From Candidatus Izemoplasmatales bacterium (lineage in GTDB: Bacteria; Bacillota_I; Bacilli_A; Izemoplasmatales; Hujiaoplasmataceae): a DNA stretch of 15,432 nucleotides. Positions within the stretch are counted from its first letter, which is position 1, and every line of letters starts with the position of its first letter. The stretch lies in assembly GCA_028691335.1 (NCBI GenBank), contig JAQUZK010000012.1, positions 1 through 15,432 on the forward strand, given 5' to 3'. Positions 1 to 7,146 of the stretch are shown in pieces. The translations under genes were made by a program, and so were the position numbers. The notes under the pieces were generated by a model. That model searched no databases, was not told the origin of the DNA, and worked only from the letters and a program-made list of their open reading frames with translations.

Positions 1-533
1 GTCTCTAAGTTAATTCCTCCATCAACTTCGATAAGATAATCATAATTATATTTACTCCTTTTATTTGTTAAATACTCAATTTTTTCCAGAGAGTCAGGAA
101 TAAACTTTTGTCCACCTTTACCTGGTTCTACGCTCATTATTAATACTAAATCAATAAGTGGAAGTAGTTCATCTAAAACTTTCACATCTGTATTCGGTTT
201 CACTGATATTCCTGCTAAAATTCCTTTTGATTTAATAAAGCGAACTAAATCAACTGGATTATTTGAAGCTTCATAGTGGAATGTCACCAAATCAGCTCCA
301 GCCTCGATATACCCATTCACAAAATCTTCAGGTTTTTCAATCATCAAGTGAACATCAAAAAATTGGTTACTTATTTTTTTTATTCTTTCAACCATTGAAT
401 CATTATAGGTAGAATTTGGAACGAATTTTCCGTCCATAACATCAAAGTGAAGCCATTTAGCTTCATTTATAGATAAAATTTCAGATTCTAACTTTTGAAA
501 ATCACAACTTAAAAACGATGGTGAACAAATCAT
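1..533 (-). CDS. rpe: Ribulose-phosphate 3-epimerase (3' end cut by window edge)
   Basis: Interconverts ribulose 5-phosphate and xylulose 5-phosphate in the cytosolic pentose phosphate pathway, using a metal-dependent TIM barrel. My translation gives 177 residues starting MICSPSFLSCDF, the usual N-terminal strand of the family (compare APSILSADF). Visible active-site elements are H29 and D31 in the HFDVMDG segment, H62 in VHLMI, the phosphate-loop region MSVEPGKGGQ at 133-142, and D171 in EVDGGI; H29, D31, H62 and D171 match the known metal ligands and the two catalytic aspartates. Family members are about 215-220 residues, so roughly 40 C-terminal residues lie beyond the window. The start ATG (533-531) overlaps the rsgA stop TGA (532-530) as ATGA, implying translational coupling. 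The rsgA-rpe order is common in Bacillota. Identity is secure. Confidence 0.95.
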   Translation of the reverse strand, partial: MICSPSFLSCDFQKLESEILSINEAKWLHFDVMDGKFVPNSTYNDSMVERIKKISNQFFDVHLMIEKPEDFVNGYIEAGADLVTFHYEASNNPVDLVRFIKSKGILAGISVKPNTDVKVLDELLPLIDLVLIMSVEPGKGGQKFIPDSLEKIEYLTNKRSKYNYDYLIEVDGGINLE

Positions 534-1414
534 TTTTCATCCCTCCTATATCTAGGCTTTTGTAGCTTTATTTCATTAAATATAAATTTGTAATCATCAT
601 ATCTTTCTCTAAGGATTTCTCCTTTATTAACAGCTTCTATTATGCGGCATCCTGGTTCGTGAATATGTGTACACTCATAAAACCTACAGCCTTTAGCTAA
701 TTCAAAAAAATCTGGGAAATAATACCTTATTTCATCAGCTTGAAAATCTACAAATTCTAACTTAGAAAATCCAGGTGTATCAGCTATAAAACCTTCGCCA
801 AAACTAATCAGCTCAACATGTCTAGTGGTATGTTTCCCTCGGCCTAATGCTTTTGATATTTCATTTGTTTCAATGTTCAATTCTGGATTAATCGTATTCA
901 ATAAAGATGATTTCCCAGCTCCAGTTTGACCACTTAAAACATTAACTTTATCTCTAGATATATCTAAAACTTCAGTAAGCCCTTCTTTCGTTTTAGAACT
1001 AAAATAAATAACCTTATAAAATTTTTCATAATACTTTAGTTTACTTTTTAGTTTATTAAGTTCTTCTTCACTCATTAAATCTACTTTAGTAATTATTATA
1101 ATAGGCTTAATATTATTAGCTTCTATTATTGTTAAGAACTTATCTAATAAAAGAAAACTAAAATCTGGTTGTTTAGCTGAATTAACCAATAATGCTTGGT
1201 CAACATTTGCGATAAAAGGACGATATAAATCGTTAGATCGATCTTTTATATCAATTATTGAGTCTTCATTAAAAATGACGAAATCACCAACTTTTGGTTG
1301 GATATTCTTATGTCTAAATACTCCTAGCGGCTTTAATACATAAATCACCTTAGACTCATCAATTACTGAATAAAGTCCGCCTATTGATTTTATAATTTTT
1401 CCCTCTTTTTCCAA
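530..1414 (-). CDS. rsgA: Ribosome small-subunit-dependent GTPase RsgA (YjeQ/EngC family)
   Basis: Circularly permuted GTPase that helps late maturation of the 30S subunit. The G motifs come in permuted order, G4-G5-G1-G2-G3. Counting from the TTG start, these are TKVD at 109-112, SSK near 139, GQTGAGKSS at 162-170, tandem Thr at about 196-197 and DTPG at 212-215. An OB fold precedes them, and a zinc knuckle C-x4-C-x-H-x5-C follows (C243, C248, H250, C256). Start choice: GTG at 1423 and ATG at 1420 sit inside or against the only Shine-Dalgarno match (AAAGGTGAT), too close to be served by it. TTG at 1414 lies about 8 nt after AGG and gives MEKEGKIIKSIGG, like the usual RsgA N-terminus, so I prefer 294 residues; up to three extra residues are possible. 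It is first gene of a two-gene unit with rpe, behind an extended -10 promoter. Confidence 0.95.
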   Translation of the reverse strand: MEKEGKIIKSIGGLYSVIDESKVIYVLKPLGVFRHKNIQPKVGDFVIFNEDSIIDIKDRSNDLYRPFIANVDQALLVNSAKQPDFSFLLLDKFLTIIEANNIKPIIIITKVDLMSEEELNKLKSKLKYYEKFYKVIYFSSKTKEGLTEVLDISRDKVNVLSGQTGAGKSSLLNTINPELNIETNEISKALGRGKHTTRHVELISFGEGFIADTPGFSKLEFVDFQADEIRYYFPDFFELAKGCRFYECTHIHEPGCRIIEAVNKGEILRERYDDYKFIFNEIKLQKPRYRRDEK

Positions 1415-1427
1415 ACACATCACCTTT
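1414..1427 (-). promoter_or_regulatory. Ribosome binding site that decides the rsgA start
   Basis: The minus strand reads AAAGGTGATGTGTTTG here. AGGTGAT is a 7-nt match to the anti-Shine-Dalgarno complement AGAAAGGAGGTGATC. In-frame GTG (1423) and ATG (1420) fall within this match, leaving TTG at 1414 as the start with workable spacing. This is inference from spacing and family N-terminus. Confidence 0.55.
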
Positions 1428-1444
1428 AAAAAATATTTAATTAT

Positions 1445-1453
1445 ATTATACCA
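1445..1453 (-). promoter_or_regulatory. Extended -10 promoter for rsgA-rpe
   Basis: On the minus strand TGGTATAAT gives a perfect -10 hexamer (1450-1445) with the TGn extension (1453-1451). No good -35 hexamer lies 16-18 nt upstream, which is common for extended -10 promoters. It sits between the terminator of the upstream unit and rsgA, and transcription would begin near 1438, giving a leader of about 20-25 nt. Confidence 0.7.
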
Positions 1454-1485
1454 TGAAAATTCAAATTGAACGTAAGAACTTGCGT

Positions 1486-1510
1486 AAAAAAAAGAAGGTT
1501 TTCACCTTCT
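1486..1510 (-). terminator. Rho-independent terminator after rubrerythrin gene
   Basis: Minus strand AGAAGGT-GAAA-ACCTTCT forms a 7-bp stem (1510-1504 with 1499-1493) closed by a GAAA tetraloop and followed by seven further T residues (1492-1486). It begins 8 nt after the rubrerythrin stop codon and closes the pfkA-rubrerythrin unit. Confidence 0.9.
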
Positions 1511-1517
1511 AAATCTA

Positions 1518-2060
1518 TTACAAATTATCTTGATATCTTTTAAAATAAGCTTTTGGATAATCGCATACTGGACAAATATTAGGAGCTTTTTTACCAAAAT
1601 GCAAATGTCCACAATTAGTACAAATCCAAACTTCTGAGTCATTGTTTGACATAAAAGCTTGATCATTCTTTAATCTTTCAAGTAAAGCTTGATATCTTTC
1701 TTCATGACGCTTTTCAATTTCAGCGATTTTTTCAAATAAAAACGCGATTTTTTTAAACCCTTCTTCTTTAGCTGTTTCTGCAAAGCCTTTGTACATATCT
1801 GTCCACTCATAATGTTCCCCATCGACTCCATCTTGCAAATTAACATCTGTAGTAGGAATGTCTCCATCATGTAGCAATTTGAACCAAATCTTCGCATGTT
1901 CTCTTTCATTGATTGCTGTTTCTTCGAAAAACTCAGCGATTTCTACATAGCCTTCTTCTCTAGCTTTAGCTGCATAATAAGTATATTTGTTTCTGGCCAT
2001 TGACTCTCCTGAAAAAGCTTCTAATAAATTCTTTTCAGTCTTACTTCCCTTTAACTCCAT
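1518..2060 (-). CDS. rbr: Rubrerythrin
   Basis: Non-haem di-iron peroxidase of anaerobes and microaerophiles that reduces hydrogen peroxide to water using electrons delivered through its rubredoxin-like centre. The 180-residue protein has a ferritin-like four-helix domain (about 5-130) with di-iron ligands visible as E19 (SGES), the E52-x2-H55 pair in EREH and the E116-x2-H119 pair, plus acidic residues at 95-100. A C-terminal rubredoxin-like FeS4 site is formed by C147/C150 and C163/C166. The start is ATG 2060, preceded at normal spacing by GAGGAGGT; an in-frame upstream ATG at 2087 would add nine residues, overlap the pfkA 3' end and place this RBS inside the gene, so I reject it. It lies 16 nt after the pfkA stop and has no promoter of its own that I can see. 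It is cotranscribed with pfkA by inference. Confidence 0.95.
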   Translation of the reverse strand: MELKGSKTEKNLLEAFSGESMARNKYTYYAAKAREEGYVEIAEFFEETAINEREHAKIWFKLLHDGDIPTTDVNLQDGVDGEHYEWTDMYKGFAETAKEEGFKKIAFLFEKIAEIEKRHEERYQALLERLKNDQAFMSNNDSEVWICTNCGHLHFGKKAPNICPVCDYPKAYFKRYQDNL

Positions 2061-2076
2061 AAACTTACCTCCTCTA

Positions 2077-3216
2077 TTAATCTCCAAATGATATTCCTAT
2101 GTCTTTAGCAGAATTAACAAGGTCTCCATGAGGATTTACGATTCTAGCTCCACCTGTGCTTGTTTGCCCTGTTCTTCCTGATCCAACAACTTCTTCTAGT
2201 CTTACTGACTCCATATGGTTATTTCTAATAACTACCATTCTACCAAATTCATTTCGATCAATCATATCAACTGCGTGTGAACCATATTTAGTTCCTAACA
2301 CTCTATCAAATGTATTAGTAACTCCACCTCTTTGTATATAACCAAGATTTGTTACACGAATATCTTGACCAGTGACAGGTTTAACAATCTTCTCTAATTG
2401 AGCAGCTAAGATATCTCCTACTCCACCTAATTTAACTGAATCTGGACTATCCTTATCAATCTTCTTAATTGTCACATCGCCATCAATCGGTTTAGCTCCT
2501 TCGCTAATGCAGATAATAGAAAATTTAGAACCTCTATTATAACGATCGAAGATAGTTTTAGCTACTGAATTTATATCATAAGGAATCTCAGGTATTAAGA
2601 TAACATCAGCTGAACCAGCTATTCCACCTTCTAAGGCTAACCAACCCGCATTTCTACCCATAACTTCAAGAATCATTACTCTGTCATGAGAATAGGCAGT
2701 AGTATGTAAAGCATCTAAACTTAACATAATATGATCTAAAGCTGTTCTATAACCGAATGTTATTTCTGTAGCTGGGACATCATTATCAATTGTTTTAGGG
2801 ATACCAATAACATTAACCCCTTTTCTCGCGAAATCACGAGCTGATGTCAAAGTTCCATCTCCACCAATAATTATTAGTGCGTCAATATTATGTTTCTTTA
2901 AGTTCTTTATCGCTATATCAGAAACATCTTTATAAACTGTTTTTCCATTTTCATCAACTGTTTTATAGTTGAAAAGATTGTCTTTATTACTCATCTTAAG
3001 AATAGTTCCACCTTGATGGAAAATTCCAGCAACTGTTTTTAAATCCATTTTGATATAATCATCTGTATAAAGTCCGTGATATCCACCCATAAAACCTATT
3101 ACTTCGTAATTATATTTTAGTATGGCTGCCTTAACAACAGCTCTTATAACTGCGTTTAAACCAGAACAATCTCCGCCTCCAGTTAACAACGCTATTTTTT
3201 TAATTTCTTTCTTCAT
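2077..3216 (-). CDS. pfkA: 6-phosphofructokinase, mixed-substrate (group III) type
   Basis: Phosphorylates fructose 6-phosphate to fructose 1,6-bisphosphate, the committed step of glycolysis. At 379 residues it is about 60 longer than the classical bacterial ATP enzyme. Motifs are TGGGDCSGLN at 12-21, GGDGT at 118-122, PKTIDND at 140-146 with catalytic D144, MGRNAGW at 186-192 and QRGG at 295-298. TGGGDC..LN and MGRNAGW are typical of the PFK_mixed (group III) subfamily rather than E. coli PfkA. The residue equivalent to E. coli Gly104 is Gly (ATP type), while the equivalent of Gly124 is Lys (found in PPi enzymes and in some ATP enzymes such as the trypanosomatid one). ATP use is therefore more likely, but not proven. 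Start: ATG 3216 has AAGGTG six nt upstream; GTG 3225, with AAGGA upstream, would add three residues. Strong promoter upstream; rubrerythrin follows. Confidence 0.9.
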   Translation of the reverse strand: MKKEIKKIALLTGGGDCSGLNAVIRAVVKAAILKYNYEVIGFMGGYHGLYTDDYIKMDLKTVAGIFHQGGTILKMSNKDNLFNYKTVDENGKTVYKDVSDIAIKNLKKHNIDALIIIGGDGTLTSARDFARKGVNVIGIPKTIDNDVPATEITFGYRTALDHIMLSLDALHTTAYSHDRVMILEVMGRNAGWLALEGGIAGSADVILIPEIPYDINSVAKTIFDRYNRGSKFSIICISEGAKPIDGDVTIKKIDKDSPDSVKLGGVGDILAAQLEKIVKPVTGQDIRVTNLGYIQRGGVTNTFDRVLGTKYGSHAVDMIDRNEFGRMVVIRNNHMESVRLEEVVGSGRTGQTSTGGARIVNPHGDLVNSAKDIGISFGD

Positions 3217-3252
3217 TTTTTTCACCTTAATCCTTCAAAAATTAACAATACT

Positions 3253-3281
3253 ATTCTACCAAAATAAACCCTTAGAGTCAA
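3253..3281 (-). promoter_or_regulatory. Strong sigma-A type promoter for pfkA-rubrerythrin
   Basis: On the minus strand TTGACT (3281-3276) is separated by exactly 17 nt from TAGAAT (3258-3253), with a TGG extension just before the -10. Transcription would start near 3246, about 30 nt ahead of the pfkA start. It lies between the rlmN stop and pfkA, where no terminator is visible, so some read-through from rlmN is possible. Confidence 0.8.
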
Positions 3282-3286
3282 ATTGT

Positions 3287-4321
3287 TTATTCCTCGTTCT
3301 TTTCTTTTTTTAGCCTTAATTGACCACAAGCTGCGTCAATATCAGAACCCATTTCTCTTCTTAAAGTCACATTAATTCCTCGCTTAATTAATTGTTGATA
3401 AAACTTATCCGCCCGTTTCTCATCAGTTTTTTCATAACTGAACTCATTAACAGGATTATATGGAATCAAATTCACATAACAATTTATCCCTCTAATTAAG
3501 TCACTTAGTTCATTAGCGTGTCTTAAATCATCATTAACACCTTTTAACAAAATATATTCAAAGGTTATTCTACGCTTTGTTTTTTCAAAATAATCCTTTG
3601 TAGCTTGAATTACATCCTGGATTGGATAAACCTTATTAATCTTCATCAACTTATCCCTAAGCTCATTATTAGGCGCGTGAAGACTGATAGCTAAATTTGC
3701 TTTAATCTCTTCATTCGCAAAATCATAAATTTTAGGCACTATACCACATGTAGAAACTGTTATATGTCTAGCTCCTATTTGTAAACCATTTTTATAATTA
3801 ATGATTCTTATAAACTCCATAACATTATCATAATTATCAAAAGGTTCTCCAGTACCCATAACAACAACATGAGAGATTTTAACGCCTAGAATTCTTTGAA
3901 CGGTAATAATCTGAAGAACTAGTTCGTCTTTACTTAAGTCTCTTTGTTTTCTTATTAGACCAGAAGCACAGAAACTGCATCCCATTGAACAACCGGCTTG
4001 CGATGTTACACAAATACTTAAACCGTAATCATGTCTCATTAAAACCGATTCTATGACTATTCCATCATTCAGCTTAAACAAAAATTTATCAGTTCCAGAA
4101 ACAGAGGTTTGATGTGTTAACAGTTCCAACGATGAAAAATCAAAAGTTTCCTTAACGAACTTCTTTAAATTATTGGAAATATTACTCATTAAATCTGGAT
4201 CGGTTACATCATTTTCGTAAATCCATTTATATAACTGATCTGCATTGTATGGTCTAAATCCATTTTTGGTTAAAATTTCTTTTAGGTTATTTAAGTCCAG
4301 ACCGTAAAAGTTAATTTTCAC
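3287..4321 (-). CDS. rlmN: Dual-specificity RNA methyltransferase RlmN (23S rRNA A2503 C2)
   Basis: Radical SAM enzyme that methylates C2 of A2503 in 23S rRNA and, in characterised members, A37 of some tRNAs. The 344-residue protein has the cluster motif C111-x3-C115-x2-C118 (CSMGCSFC). The pair of non-cluster cysteines needed for methyl transfer sits at C104 (seven residues before the cluster, as in E. coli) and C332 (DAACGQL). The GTGEP segment at 156-160 is the SAM-binding element. The start is GTG at 4321, served by AGGAG six nt upstream. The preceding permease gene ends in TAG whose final G is the first base of this GTG, a one-base overlap implying coupling. The resistance homologue Cfr is an alternative family member, but housekeeping context and conserved RlmN-like ends favour RlmN. 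Confidence 0.95.
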   Translation of the reverse strand: MKINFYGLDLNNLKEILTKNGFRPYNADQLYKWIYENDVTDPDLMSNISNNLKKFVKETFDFSSLELLTHQTSVSGTDKFLFKLNDGIVIESVLMRHDYGLSICVTSQAGCSMGCSFCASGLIRKQRDLSKDELVLQIITVQRILGVKISHVVVMGTGEPFDNYDNVMEFIRIINYKNGLQIGARHITVSTCGIVPKIYDFANEEIKANLAISLHAPNNELRDKLMKINKVYPIQDVIQATKDYFEKTKRRITFEYILLKGVNDDLRHANELSDLIRGINCYVNLIPYNPVNEFSYEKTDEKRADKFYQQLIKRGINVTLRREMGSDIDAACGQLRLKKEKNEE

Positions 4322-5169
4322 TATTTACTCCTTTTCTTTGATACTACTATTATTGCTAGTATATAGAATAACACACCACTAACTAAAAGATAAGCAATAT
4401 GTAAAAAACTTGATAAAATGGAACCGTTAACCTCAAAATTAACACCCAAAAATAACTTAAACTCTTCCGGTACATAAGCTAAATCTACAGCTTCTTGCAT
4501 CATTATTTGTCTTAGAAGCACTCCCGAATGTGATAACGGGAAGATTTTAATTACCGTTTGTACTCCAATTGGAAGATTTCCAACTGGAATATATATCCCA
4601 GTTAAAAATCCTACTAATGTTCCAATAATGGAACTAGCTGTTCCAAAAGCATTTTGGCTTTTAATAAAAGAAATAATCAAAAAAACCATAGCTGAACTTG
4701 AAAATACTGATAAAAATATCATACCAATAATTTTTATGAATGCTGTAAAGGATACAATTGAACCACCTTCTAAGTAAATATATACTTCACTAGCTACAAA
4801 TGTCAACAAGCTCATAATAATGCCAACGATCATACTAGATATTATATAAGATAGTACAAGTTGCCACCGCTTGATTGGCGACACTTTAAAATCACGAAGT
4901 TTATTTAAAGCTGTATCTTCAACCATAATACCAAAAGCGCCATTACAAGTAGTAACTGTAGTAACCGAGATTACACCGGCCATTATCCAACTTGTCATCA
5001 TAAACTTAGCGTTTTCTGGAATCACAGATTCTGTATAACTAACCATCATTTTTCCAAGAAAAATAACATACAACCCAATTATAATGAAAACCCCTAAAAG
5101 AGAGAAGAAAACTGATGTTTTATCACGAAAATATAACTTAAGATTTCTTTTTACTAAGCTAAAAATCAT
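4321..5169 (-). CDS. ABC-2 type exporter permease
   Basis: Integral membrane subunit of an ABC exporter. The 282 residues begin MIFSLVKRNLKLYFRDKTSV, a cytoplasmic amphipathic stretch followed by the first membrane span. About six hydrophobic segments follow (near 22-42, 62-82, 108-130, 142-168, 176-200 and 255-275), the usual ABC2_membrane topology; FLTGIYIPVGNLP before the fifth loop is a recognisable ABC-2 signature region. The start ATG (5169-5167) overlaps the stop TGA of the ATPase gene (5168-5166) as ATGA, so the two subunits are coupled and surely partner. The substrate is unknown: DrrB/NodJ-like relatives export drugs, lipids or polysaccharide precursors, and nothing in the window discriminates. 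It overlaps rlmN downstream by one base. Confidence 0.88.
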   Translation of the reverse strand: MIFSLVKRNLKLYFRDKTSVFFSLLGVFIIIGLYVIFLGKMMVSYTESVIPENAKFMMTSWIMAGVISVTTVTTCNGAFGIMVEDTALNKLRDFKVSPIKRWQLVLSYIISSMIVGIIMSLLTFVASEVYIYLEGGSIVSFTAFIKIIGMIFLSVFSSSAMVFLIISFIKSQNAFGTASSIIGTLVGFLTGIYIPVGNLPIGVQTVIKIFPLSHSGVLLRQIMMQEAVDLAYVPEEFKLFLGVNFEVNGSILSSFLHIAYLLVSGVLFYILAIIVVSKKRSK

Positions 5170-6080
5170 TCTCTTATCTCCTTCCCAGTAATATTTATAA
5201 ACGCATCATCCATAGTACCATTCAAAACTTGAAAAGACTCAATATTGTCTTTGTTCATATTAATTATATCGATACTTTCCAAAGAATTTTCTAATTTAAC
5301 TTGGTATATATCTATCTTTTTCTCAAACAATATATTTCTACTATTCAAGTTTTTTTCTAATATAGAACTGTTAATCGGCTTGATTTTAAGTAAATCTTTA
5401 GAATAATTATCCTTTAAAAATGAAGGAGTTCCTTTGGCTACGATTTTTCCATTATCAATAATAACTACATAATCCGCCTTGTCTGCTTCTTCCATATAAT
5501 GAGTAGTTAAAAACACTGTCATTTTTTGTTCTTTTTGTAAATCAATAATCGTATTCCAAACTCTTTTTCTTGTCTGTGGATCTAATCCAGTCGTGGGTTC
5601 ATCTAAAAACAATATCTTTGGAGCGTTAATTAAAGCTCTAGCGATATCCGCTCTACGTTTTTGTCCGCCAGACAAACTACCGTACTTTCTACTCGCAATG
5701 TTTTGAATTCCAGTAACTAATAAAGCTGCCTCAACTCTTTCAGCTAAAACATCTTTAGTTAAGCCGTAAAAACTACCTCTCGTTTCAAGATTTTCTTTTA
5801 CTGATAATAATGGATCTAAAACCCCTTCTTGAAAAACTATCCCAATAGATTTTCTGATATCATCTTCATTCTCGCCAATTTTAATCCCATTTATTATAAC
5901 TTCTCCATCATCTTTTGTTAGTAAAGTTGATAGAATATTGATTGTAGTTGTTTTTCCAGCTCCATTAGGGCCTAAAAAAGCAAATAAACTCCCCTCATCA
6001 ACATAAAAATCAATACCATTTACAGCTTTTGTATGACCGTAACTCTTATAAAGATTTTCAACAGTAATAATTTTATTCAT
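5166..6080 (-). CDS. ABC exporter ATP-binding protein (DrrA/CcmA-like)
   Basis: Cytoplasmic ATPase that powers the ABC-2 permease encoded immediately downstream. The 304 residues contain Walker A GPNGAGKTT (37-45), Q-loop Q84, ABC signature LSGGQ (136-140), Walker B ILFLDEP (156-162) and the switch histidine H194. A C-terminal extension (about 215-304) ending in MDDAFINITGKE resembles the DUF4162-type tail found in daunorubicin-resistance ATPases. Start: ATG 6080 has GGGAGG four nt upstream and gives MNKIITVENLYKSYG, the normal family N-terminus; an in-frame ATG at 6107 would lie within that leader and is rejected. It is the first gene of the unit ATPase-permease-rlmN, behind an extended -10 promoter. 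Substrate unknown; no regulator gene is adjacent. Confidence 0.92.
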   Translation of the reverse strand: MNKIITVENLYKSYGHTKAVNGIDFYVDEGSLFAFLGPNGAGKTTTINILSTLLTKDDGEVIINGIKIGENEDDIRKSIGIVFQEGVLDPLLSVKENLETRGSFYGLTKDVLAERVEAALLVTGIQNIASRKYGSLSGGQKRRADIARALINAPKILFLDEPTTGLDPQTRKRVWNTIIDLQKEQKMTVFLTTHYMEEADKADYVVIIDNGKIVAKGTPSFLKDNYSKDLLKIKPINSSILEKNLNSRNILFEKKIDIYQVKLENSLESIDIINMNKDNIESFQVLNGTMDDAFINITGKEIRE

Positions 6081-6110
6081 ATATCCTCCCACAAATAATA
6101 TTGTCAAGTA

Positions 6111-6119
6111 ATTATATCA
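6111..6119 (-). promoter_or_regulatory. Extended -10 promoter for the ABC exporter-rlmN operon
   Basis: Minus strand TGATATAAT contains a perfect -10 hexamer (6116-6111) preceded by a TGn extension (6119-6117). The -35 position holds no good match. It lies between the terminator of the upstream permease gene and the ATPase start, giving a leader of about 25 nt. Confidence 0.65.
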
Positions 6120-6146
6120 CGGTATAAACCATACTTAAATATTAAG

Positions 6147-6177
6147 AAAAAAAATATGAGAAAAATCTCATATTTTT
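6147..6177 (-). terminator. Rho-independent terminator after the OppB-type permease gene
   Basis: A perfect 12-bp inverted repeat (6150-6161 with 6166-6177) with a four-base loop starts 1 nt beyond the stop codon. On the minus strand the 3' arm ends in a T-run that continues past the stem. The stem is A+T-rich with only three G/C pairs, so termination may be incomplete. Confidence 0.75.
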
Positions 6178-6178
6178 A

Positions 6179-7114
6179 CTACTTTTTACCAGTAATTCTA
6201 ATTCTAGGATCAAGAATTGATAAGGAGATATCCGCAAACAAAGATGTAACCATAATAGTACCGTAAAGTAGAATACCTATAGCCACTACTACCGGAACGT
6301 CTATATAAAGATAACTATACATACTGGTAGGCATAATTATTGAATCCAGGAATAAATTAGCGATACCTTGTATATTGTAGACAGACTCGATAAAAAAACT
6401 CATGCCAATCACGAAAACAAATGTAGGTATAATTTGTGGTATGACAGTTATCAATGAATCTTTTAAAGCATGTCTAAAGATTGCTTGTTTTCTTGTTAAT
6501 CCTTTGGTTCTTAAAAGAATGAAATGCTCACTATTTAAGTTCTCGATTATTTCACCTCTAACAATTTGAGCAAAATTACCCATCGGTCCAACTGATAAAG
6601 CGATAACCGGTATAGCCAATCCTTCTATCTGTTTTAAAAACGGAGCGCTATAATACGGTTCCTGAGGAACTAATAGTCCCCATTTGTATCCAACAAAGAT
6701 TACCAAAAAGAAAATTATTATAAAGGAAGGAATTGCGTTAAAGACCATAGAAAAAGCTGAGATAATATAATCAGTTAACTTATTCTTCTTAACCGCAGCT
6801 ATTACTCCTAATAAAACTCCAAATGGGACATATACAAAAAGTGCGACAAAGTTATATTTAAGAGATATTAATAATTTTCTCCCTAATAATTGCCAAACAT
6901 CAACGCCCTTCATCGATGTTCCCCAGTCCCAATCATTTATTATATTACCTAAATATAGCTTAAAACCTTCCCAGTGAACAGAAAATGCTTCAGTAAATGT
7001 TAATCTTGTCCACTTCAACGTCATGGAAACATTCAAAATCATGTAGGTAAAAGCTAACACTACAATCATGCTTATTATCATCAAGATTAATCTTTTTAAA
7101 ATATACTTTAGCAT
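6179..7114 (-). CDS. OppB/DppB-type ABC transporter permease (stand-alone)
   Basis: Membrane subunit of a peptide/nickel-type (BPD_transp_1) importer. The 311 residues start MLKYILKRLILMIISMIVV, the classic OppB N-terminal span. About six membrane segments follow, with the permease coupling-loop region VRGEIIENLNSEHFILLRTKGL around residues 200-220 (contains the EAA-like Glu and Gly), and the characteristic C-terminus SILDPRIRITGKK. Start: ATG 7114 has GAGGTGT three nt upstream; an in-frame ATG at 7141 falls right at the predicted transcription start and lacks an RBS. The gene has its own promoter and terminator and no OppA, OppC, OppD or OppF gene next to it, unlike the usual operon. It may pair with components encoded elsewhere. 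Substrate unknown. Confidence 0.88.
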   Translation of the reverse strand: MLKYILKRLILMIISMIVVLAFTYMILNVSMTLKWTRLTFTEAFSVHWEGFKLYLGNIINDWDWGTSMKGVDVWQLLGRKLLISLKYNFVALFVYVPFGVLLGVIAAVKKNKLTDYIISAFSMVFNAIPSFIIIFFLVIFVGYKWGLLVPQEPYYSAPFLKQIEGLAIPVIALSVGPMGNFAQIVRGEIIENLNSEHFILLRTKGLTRKQAIFRHALKDSLITVIPQIIPTFVFVIGMSFFIESVYNIQGIANLFLDSIIMPTSMYSYLYIDVPVVVAIGILLYGTIMVTSLFADISLSILDPRIRITGKK

Positions 7115-7146
7115 TTCACACCTCGTAGAAAAATGAGTCAATGAAT

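Noticed and set aside
1670..1909. Alternative minus-strand frame inside the rubrerythrin gene
   Set aside because: Out-of-frame shadow of the rubrerythrin gene; lysine-rich low-complexity translation without a family match.
2156..3313. Plus-strand open frames opposite pfkA and the rlmN end
   Set aside because: They are mirror frames of strongly supported minus-strand genes, have no recognisable domains and no ribosome binding sites.
3287..4321. rlmN gene read as the resistance methyltransferase Cfr
   Set aside because: Both share the radical SAM cluster and cysteine pair, but nothing suggests transfer: base composition matches neighbours, there is no mobile element, and the setting is housekeeping.
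6118..6136. Imperfect palindrome ATGGTTTATACCGT upstream of the exporter -10
   Set aside because: Only 10 of 14 positions are symmetric and the core is A+T-rich; too weak to call an operator.
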